Source: Nitrospinota bacterium | GTDB lineage: Bacteria > Nitrospinota > Nitrospinia > UBA9942 | Direction of reading: 5' to 3' | Length of the DNA: 9,696 nucleotides | Assembly: GCA_016234205.1 (NCBI GenBank) | Contig: JACRGN010000385.1 | Location: forward strand, 1-9,696 | Part shown: positions 6,046 through 9,696 of the stretch, piece after piece | Layout: each line of letters starts with the position of its first letter | How positions within the stretch are numbered: position 1 is the stretch's first letter | Position numbers and translations under genes: made by a program | Notes under the pieces: generated by a model | Database searches by the model: none | Told to the model about the DNA's origin: nothing | The model's input: only the letters and a program-made list of their open reading frames with translations

Positions 6046-6270
6046 GAGGGTTTTTAAAATTTATTTAAAATGCCTAAAATATGCACTGCCATAATTTTCA
6101 ATATCTGATAGATTATTATTAATTGGTGGAGAACCCCTATCACGATAATATTTTTAACGAGAACAACAGATGTTTATGGGCGTCTACTTTTAAAGGTTTA
6201 TTAGTGGAGTATATTTACTGATATGAGCCTCTTCGGCAAAAAGCTTCTTTTAGAGAAAAATAATATTGTA

Positions 6271-6912
6271 TCAATCTTTATAAAGTTCAGGATATAATTT
6301 CCTTGCACATTCAGGACATATACCGTGGCTAAATTCTGCCTCTGAGTGTTTCTGGATATACGACTCTATCTGATTCCAATAACCTTTATCATCACGAATC
6401 TTCTTGCAATTCGCACATATAGGTATAAGACCCCGCAGTGTCTTGATAGTCTCAATAGAATTTTTCAATTCTTTATTCAAGTTCAGCAATTCCTGTTCAC
6501 GATTTTTACGGCGGTCAATCTCCTTCTTCAAGCTAAGTGCCGAACGTGAACGAACCAGTAATTCTATACCCCTCAATGGCTTTGTTATATAGTCCATTGC
6601 ACCGGCGGCAAATGCAGCCTCAATGTCTTTCTCTTCTGTCTTTGCCGTTACCATTATAATTGGAATATCCCTGAGTCTTTCTACCGATTTAATCTGACGG
6701 CACGCCTCTATACCATCCATCTCAGGCATCATAATATCCATTAATATCAAGTCAACCACTGAATCTGCCTCTGATGGATTCTCCATACCGAGAAACTTAA
6801 AGGCATCATGGGCAGAGCCTGCTGTCAGCACATCAGTATATCCTGAATTCTCAAGGATATATTTAAAGAGCAGGCGGTTATCAACCGAATCATCAACAAT
6901 AAGTATGCTCAT
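6271..6912 (-). CDS. Response regulator: receiver domain, coiled coil, four-cysteine C-terminal module
   Basis: This encodes 213 residues. The receiver domain covers about 1-122, with acidic pocket D7/D8, phosphoacceptor D59 in LILMDIMMPEMDG, T89 (VTA) and K111 (TKP). Residues about 126-160 are a charged heptad-like helix. The end (about 160-210) has GLIPICANCKKIRDDKGYWN, then IESYIQKHSEAEFSHGICPEC: two CxxC pairs (C166/C169 and C199/C202) that could hold one zinc. This module occurs at the C-terminus of many signalling proteins, from memory; its function is unclear to me. There is no DNA-binding or enzymatic output domain. No Shine-Dalgarno is visible before the ATG. It is on the same strand as the mer operon and 274 bp upstream of merR. 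The 5997-6270 gap holds only the mer promoter, AT-rich sequence and no convincing terminator. Confidence 0.92.
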   Translation of the reverse strand: MSILIVDDSVDNRLLFKYILENSGYTDVLTAGSAHDAFKFLGMENPSEADSVVDLILMDIMMPEMDGIEACRQIKSVERLRDIPIIMVTAKTEEKDIEAAFAAGAMDYITKPLRGIELLVRSRSALSLKKEIDRRKNREQELLNLNKELKNSIETIKTLRGLIPICANCKKIRDDKGYWNQIESYIQKHSEAEFSHGICPECARKLYPELYKD

Positions 6913-6920
6913 ATAAAAGC

Positions 6921-6976
6921 AGTGTTAGTGTCAGCGATTAGTGTTAATAACAACTTCCTATACTGACACTGACACT
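6921..6976. repeat. Inverted repeat between divergent genes
   Basis: AGTGTTAGTGTCAG (6921-6934) is the reverse complement of CTGACACTGACACT (6963-6976) except for one base, with 28 bp between the arms. Each arm is internally a short tandem of GTGTCA/GTGTTA units. The repeat starts 9 bp upstream of the response-regulator ATG and lies about 80 bp upstream of nadB. A related string (CAGTGTTAGT, 8839-8848) appears again before the CRISPR array. It may be a dispersed repeat or a binding site shared by the two divergent promoters. Confidence 0.6.
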
Positions 6977-7020
6977 AAAAACTATCATTTATTTAAACAG
7001 ATAATTCTATAAATTTCAAT

Positions 7021-7050
7021 TTGAAAATGAATAAGCCTCTCTGCTATTAT
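7021..7050 (+). promoter_or_regulatory. Predicted sigma70-type promoter of nadB
   Basis: A -35 TTGAAA (7021-7026), an 18-bp spacer and a -10 TATTAT (7045-7050) with an extended TGC element (7042-7044) match a housekeeping promoter well. The predicted start point, 6-8 bases after the -10, falls at or just before the nadB ATG at 7058. No Shine-Dalgarno precedes that ATG, so the transcript may be leaderless. Confidence 0.55.
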
Positions 7051-7057
7051 AGATTTT

Positions 7058-8692
7058 ATGGAAATAAGGTCAGATTTTTTGGTAATCGGCAGTGGTATCG
7101 CAGGACTATCCTTTGCACTTAAGGTATGCAAATACGGGAGTGTCACTATTGTCACAAAGAGGGACTGTGAAGAATCAAGCACAAAGTATGCACAGGGCGG
7201 GATTGCATCCGTCATGGCAGAGGATGACTCTTATGAACTTCATATTAAAGATACCCTTGAGGCAGGTGCAGGTCTCTGCAATGAAGATGCTGTAAAGCTG
7301 CTGGTTGAAAATGGCCCGGAGAGGGTAAGGGAATTAATGGAACTCGGTGCCAAATTTTCATTCAGGGAGGATAATGGTGATGTCTTAGCCCTTGGGAGGG
7401 AAGGCGGACATTCAAAGAGAAGGATAGTTCATGCAGCAGATTTTACCGGTGCTGAAATAGAGAGGTCGCTTATAAATGCGGTAAGGAAAAATAGCAATAT
7501 AAAGATATTAGAAAATCACATTGCAATAGACCTCATCACAAAAGGCAAATTAGACAAAAATATCACAATAGGGAGCGGTGACGATTCAGTTATAGGGGCA
7601 TATGTTCTGGATAAAAACAAAGGGGAGGTAATAAGTTTTCTTTCAAAGATAGTCTTTCTTGCAACAGGCGGTGCAGGGAAAGTATATCTTTATACATCAA
7701 ATCCCGATATAGCCACAGGTGATGGTATTGCTATGGCTTACAGGGCAGGTGCAAAGATTTCAAATATGGAGTTTATTCAGTTTCATCCCACCTGCTTGTA
7801 TCATCCGGAGGCAAAATCATTCCTCATCTCTGAGGCTGTCCGCGGCGAGGGGGGTATTCTGAGACTCAAGGACGGCAGGACATTCATGGAAAACTATCAT
7901 CCTATGGGCTGTCTTGCACCGAGGGATGCCGTTGCAAGGGCAATAGACTATGAGATGAAAAAGAGCGGTGACGATTGTGTCTATCTTGATGTTACCCATT
8001 TAGAAGGCTACCGGGTAAGGGAGAGATTCCCGACAATATATAAAAAATGTCTTTCACTCGGCATGGATATGACAAAGACTCCGATCCCTGTAGTCCCTGC
8101 CGCACATTATACATGCGGAGGGGTTGTAACTGACCTTTACGGCAGGACAAATATTGGAAGGCTTTATTCAGCCGGAGAGGTTGCCTGCACAAATGTCCAT
8201 GGTGCCAACAGACTGGCAAGCAACTCCCTCCTTGAGGCACTCGTATTTGCCCACAGGGCATCTGAGATGGCTGTTCAGGATATGAAGAAAACCCCATCCG
8301 AAGATATTGCAATCCCTCCATGGAATATAGGAAATGCTGTTGACAGTGATGAATCGGTAGTCGTATCAAACAACTGGGATGAAATCAGGAGAACGATGTG
8401 GAATTATGTTGGTATTGTCAGGTCAAACAAGAGGCTCAATCGGGCAAAGAGGAGGATAGATATTCTTCTTGACGAGATAAAGGAATATTACTGGAATTTT
8501 ATAATCACAAGCGACCTTATTGAGCTTAGGAATATTGCCACTATTGCCGACCTTATTATACAGTGTGCCATGATGAGAAAGGAGAGCAGAGGATTGCATT
8601 ACAATATAGACTATCCAAGGCGGGATGATACCAACTGGAAAAGAGATACTTTAGCTCAATTAACTACTAAAGCTAAAAATACAAAACCTTAA
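7058..8692 (+). CDS. nadB: L-aspartate oxidase
   Basis: This encodes 544 residues, a normal NadB length. The enzyme oxidises L-aspartate to iminoaspartate with FAD, the first step of de novo NAD synthesis; NadA then condenses the product to quinolinate. The FAD site GSGIAGL is at 11-17, SSTKYAQGGIAS at 40-51, the active-site segment GREGGHSKRRIVHAADFTG at 113-131, LATGGAGKVY at 201-210, EFIQFHPT at 238-245, and AHYTCGGVVTD at 349-359. The closing FAD segment EVACTNVHGANRLASNSLLE is at 374-393. H243, R289, H350 and R385 line up with substrate residues I recall from E. coli NadB (H244, R290, H351, R386). The C-terminal helical domain includes MWNYVGIVRSNKRLNRA. The NadB-specific SSTKYAQGG segment argues against SdhA/FrdA. 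nadA and nadC are not in the window. It is divergent from the response regulator. Confidence 0.96.
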   Translation: MEIRSDFLVIGSGIAGLSFALKVCKYGSVTIVTKRDCEESSTKYAQGGIASVMAEDDSYELHIKDTLEAGAGLCNEDAVKLLVENGPERVRELMELGAKFSFREDNGDVLALGREGGHSKRRIVHAADFTGAEIERSLINAVRKNSNIKILENHIAIDLITKGKLDKNITIGSGDDSVIGAYVLDKNKGEVISFLSKIVFLATGGAGKVYLYTSNPDIATGDGIAMAYRAGAKISNMEFIQFHPTCLYHPEAKSFLISEAVRGEGGILRLKDGRTFMENYHPMGCLAPRDAVARAIDYEMKKSGDDCVYLDVTHLEGYRVRERFPTIYKKCLSLGMDMTKTPIPVVPAAHYTCGGVVTDLYGRTNIGRLYSAGEVACTNVHGANRLASNSLLEALVFAHRASEMAVQDMKKTPSEDIAIPPWNIGNAVDSDESVVVSNNWDEIRRTMWNYVGIVRSNKRLNRAKRRIDILLDEIKEYYWNFIITSDLIELRNIATIADLIIQCAMMRKESRGLHYNIDYPRRDDTNWKRDTLAQLTTKAKNTKP

Positions 8693-8718
8693 TTTGTAAA
8701 GCATGTTCCTGAATAAGT

Positions 8719-8770
8719 GGTTCGTTCAGGGAACGAACCCTACAGTAGGGTCTGTTCCCCGAACAGACCC
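8719..8770. repeat. Two tandem hairpins downstream of nadB
   Basis: GGTTCGTTC (8719-8727) pairs with GAACGAACC (8731-8739) around AGG, and GGGTCTGTTC (8748-8757) pairs with GAACAGACCC (8761-8770) around CCC. The two hairpins are diverged relatives facing each other, joined by CTACAGTAG, so the pair also forms a larger dyad. They lie 27-78 bp after the nadB stop and could protect or end its mRNA. There is no T-run after either stem, so I do not call a classical intrinsic terminator. The style matches dispersed 'GTAGGGTCTGTTC'-type intergenic repeats, from memory. Confidence 0.7.
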
Positions 8771-8853
8771 TTAGGTTGCCCTGCGAAATTGATATTCCAG
8801 ATATTTTAGCCTTTAGCATTATCTGGGATAATCAGTATCAGTGTTAGTTAATG
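8771..8853. other. Flank between nadB hairpins and CRISPR array
   Basis: This stretch shows no reading frame. It contains a weak hairpin (CCAGATA 8797-8803 with TATCTGG 8820-8826, 16-base loop) and a TCAGT-rich string (8832-8848) resembling the repeat at 6921. It is most likely the trailer side of the array, since the repeat orientation places the leader on the other side. Confidence 0.45.
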
Positions 8854-9696
8854 GTTTCAATTCCTTATAGGCTCAATGAAATGACTTTTGAAATCATTAA
8901 AAAGTATATCTGTCCGAAGTTTCAATTCCTTATAGGCTCAATGAAATTCAGTTGATAGCGAAGAGCAGCTTCTCTCTGCTCATGTTTCAATTCCTTATAG
9001 GCTCAATGAAATCCCCCACCTGAAAGCGTTATTCAAACAATAGCTCAGTTTCAATTCCTTATAGGCTCAATGAAATTTTCTTTCTTCTGCTGTTCAACCC
9101 TTGCCGTTCCAGGTTTCAATTCCTTATAGGCTCAATGAAATTAGAGTCCCAATGCTCAATGACGAACTCTGTAAGTCCGTTTCAATTCCTTATAGGCTCA
9201 ATGAAATTGATGTTGTAAGTGGTGCTGGTAGCGATATGGCAAGTTTCAATTCCTTATAGGCTCAATGAAATTCAAGTTCCAATGCTCAATGACGAACTCC
9301 GTAAGTCCGTTTCAATTCCTTATAGGCTCAATGAAATTTCGAATTTTCCCCAAGGCAAAATCCCTTCCTTTAAGTTTCAATTCCTTATAGGCTCAATGAA
9401 ATAATTTCCAATACCACCCCCCCCGCGGAGGAAAACGTTTCAATTCCTTATAGGCTCAATGAAATCATTTTGTTGCTATTTGTAACTTGTTTTGTTTTGT
9501 CGTTTCAATTCCTTATAGGCTCAATGAAATTTGAAGAAGCCCTTGCTTTCAGTATTGATTTAACAAGTTTCAATTCCTTATAGGCTCAATGAAATTCCCT
9601 GATAGTCATATTACCGCCCTCTTTCTATTCCGTTTCAATTCCTTATAGGCTCAATGAAATTATTCCCTCCTTGTGCTATAATAACCGTTATAGCAG
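8854..9696. CRISPR. CRISPR array: 13 identical 29-bp repeats, continuing past the right edge
   Basis: The repeat starts GTTTCAATTCC, has a TTATAGG core and ends CTCAATGAAAT. Copies start at 8854, 8919, 8984, 9048, 9113, 9179, 9243, 9309, 9374, 9437, 9502, 9567 and 9632, and I see no substitutions among them. The twelve complete spacers are 34-37 bp: 36, 36, 35, 36, 37, 35, 37, 36, 34, 36, 36, 36. A thirteenth of 36 bases fills 9661-9696, so the array probably continues. The minus-strand repeat ends in ATTGAAAC, the 8-base 5' handle of many type I-A, I-B and III crRNAs. I infer minus-strand transcription with the leader to the right. Identical repeats up to the far left show no trailer decay. 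There is no cas gene in the window, so the type is not settled. Spacers five (9142-9178) and seven (9272-9308) are near duplicates. Confidence 0.98.

Noticed and set aside
6046..6270. Small genes or an intrinsic terminator between merR and the response regulator
   Set aside because: Only frames of about 13 codons or fewer without ribosome-binding sites. The AAAAG-CTT-CTTTT hairpin near 6238-6250 is too weak and has no proper tail.
8771..8853. CRISPR leader on the left side of the array
   Set aside because: It is short, not especially AT-rich, and the repeat handle orientation predicts the leader on the right.
9219..9404. A 61-codon plus-strand open frame with internally repeated peptide
   Set aside because: It is a by-product of CRISPR repeats; the repeated VSIPYRLNE-like segments are simply translated repeat units.

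Overview
This window looks like part of a chromosome from a Gram-negative, moderately AT-rich bacterium (about 40% G+C by eye), probably an uncultured one. The Gram-negative reading rests on an exported beta-barrel-like protein, a periplasmic MerP and an inner-membrane MerT. Heavy use of ATA (Ile) and AGG/AGA (Arg) codons, many intergenic palindromic repeats, and a response regulator with a 'PICANCKKIRDD'-type C-terminal module recall Nitrospirota and deltaproteobacterial/Desulfobacterota-type genomes. That placement is an impression from memory, not a result.

Layout, left to right. (i) 1-1094, minus strand: a small exported Cys/His-rich protein, then the N-terminal part of an outer-membrane-like protein that runs off the left edge. 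A nested palindromic repeat lies between them. (ii) 1199-2217, plus strand: a large composite palindrome directly upstream of an exported protein with a FlgT/LPP20-like N-terminal domain. (iii) 2241-6045, minus strand: a compact mercury-resistance operon in the order promoter/operator - merR - merT - merP - (possible 25-codon mini-ORF) - PAS/histidine kinase - merA. The promoter has the lengthened 19-bp spacer and centred dyad typical of MerR-family control. MerR keeps the Hg(II)-binding cysteine triad with the same 35- and 9-residue spacing as classical MerR. The unusual element is a complete soluble histidine kinase between merP and merA. The kinase stop codon abuts the merA ribosome-binding site. 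(iv) 6271-6912, minus strand: a single-domain response regulator with a coiled coil and a four-cysteine C-terminal module, just upstream of the mer promoter. It is a candidate but unproven partner for the kinase. (v) 7058-8692, plus strand: nadB (L-aspartate oxidase) with a promoter so close to the ATG that its mRNA may be leaderless, followed by two tandem hairpins. (vi) 8854-9696: a CRISPR array with 13 identical 29-bp repeats that runs to the right edge. No cas gene is visible here.

How the parts work together. MerP and MerT capture and import Hg(II), MerA reduces it to Hg(0), and MerR switches the operon. The inserted kinase would be co-induced by mercury, so Hg exposure could be wired into a phosphorelay. 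The CRISPR repeat, read on the minus strand, ends in the ATTGAAAC handle common to type I-A/I-B/III crRNAs, so leader and cas genes probably lie beyond the right edge. Two of its spacers (fifth and seventh) are near-identical in the same register with four mismatches. This suggests two independent acquisitions from diverged variants of one target.
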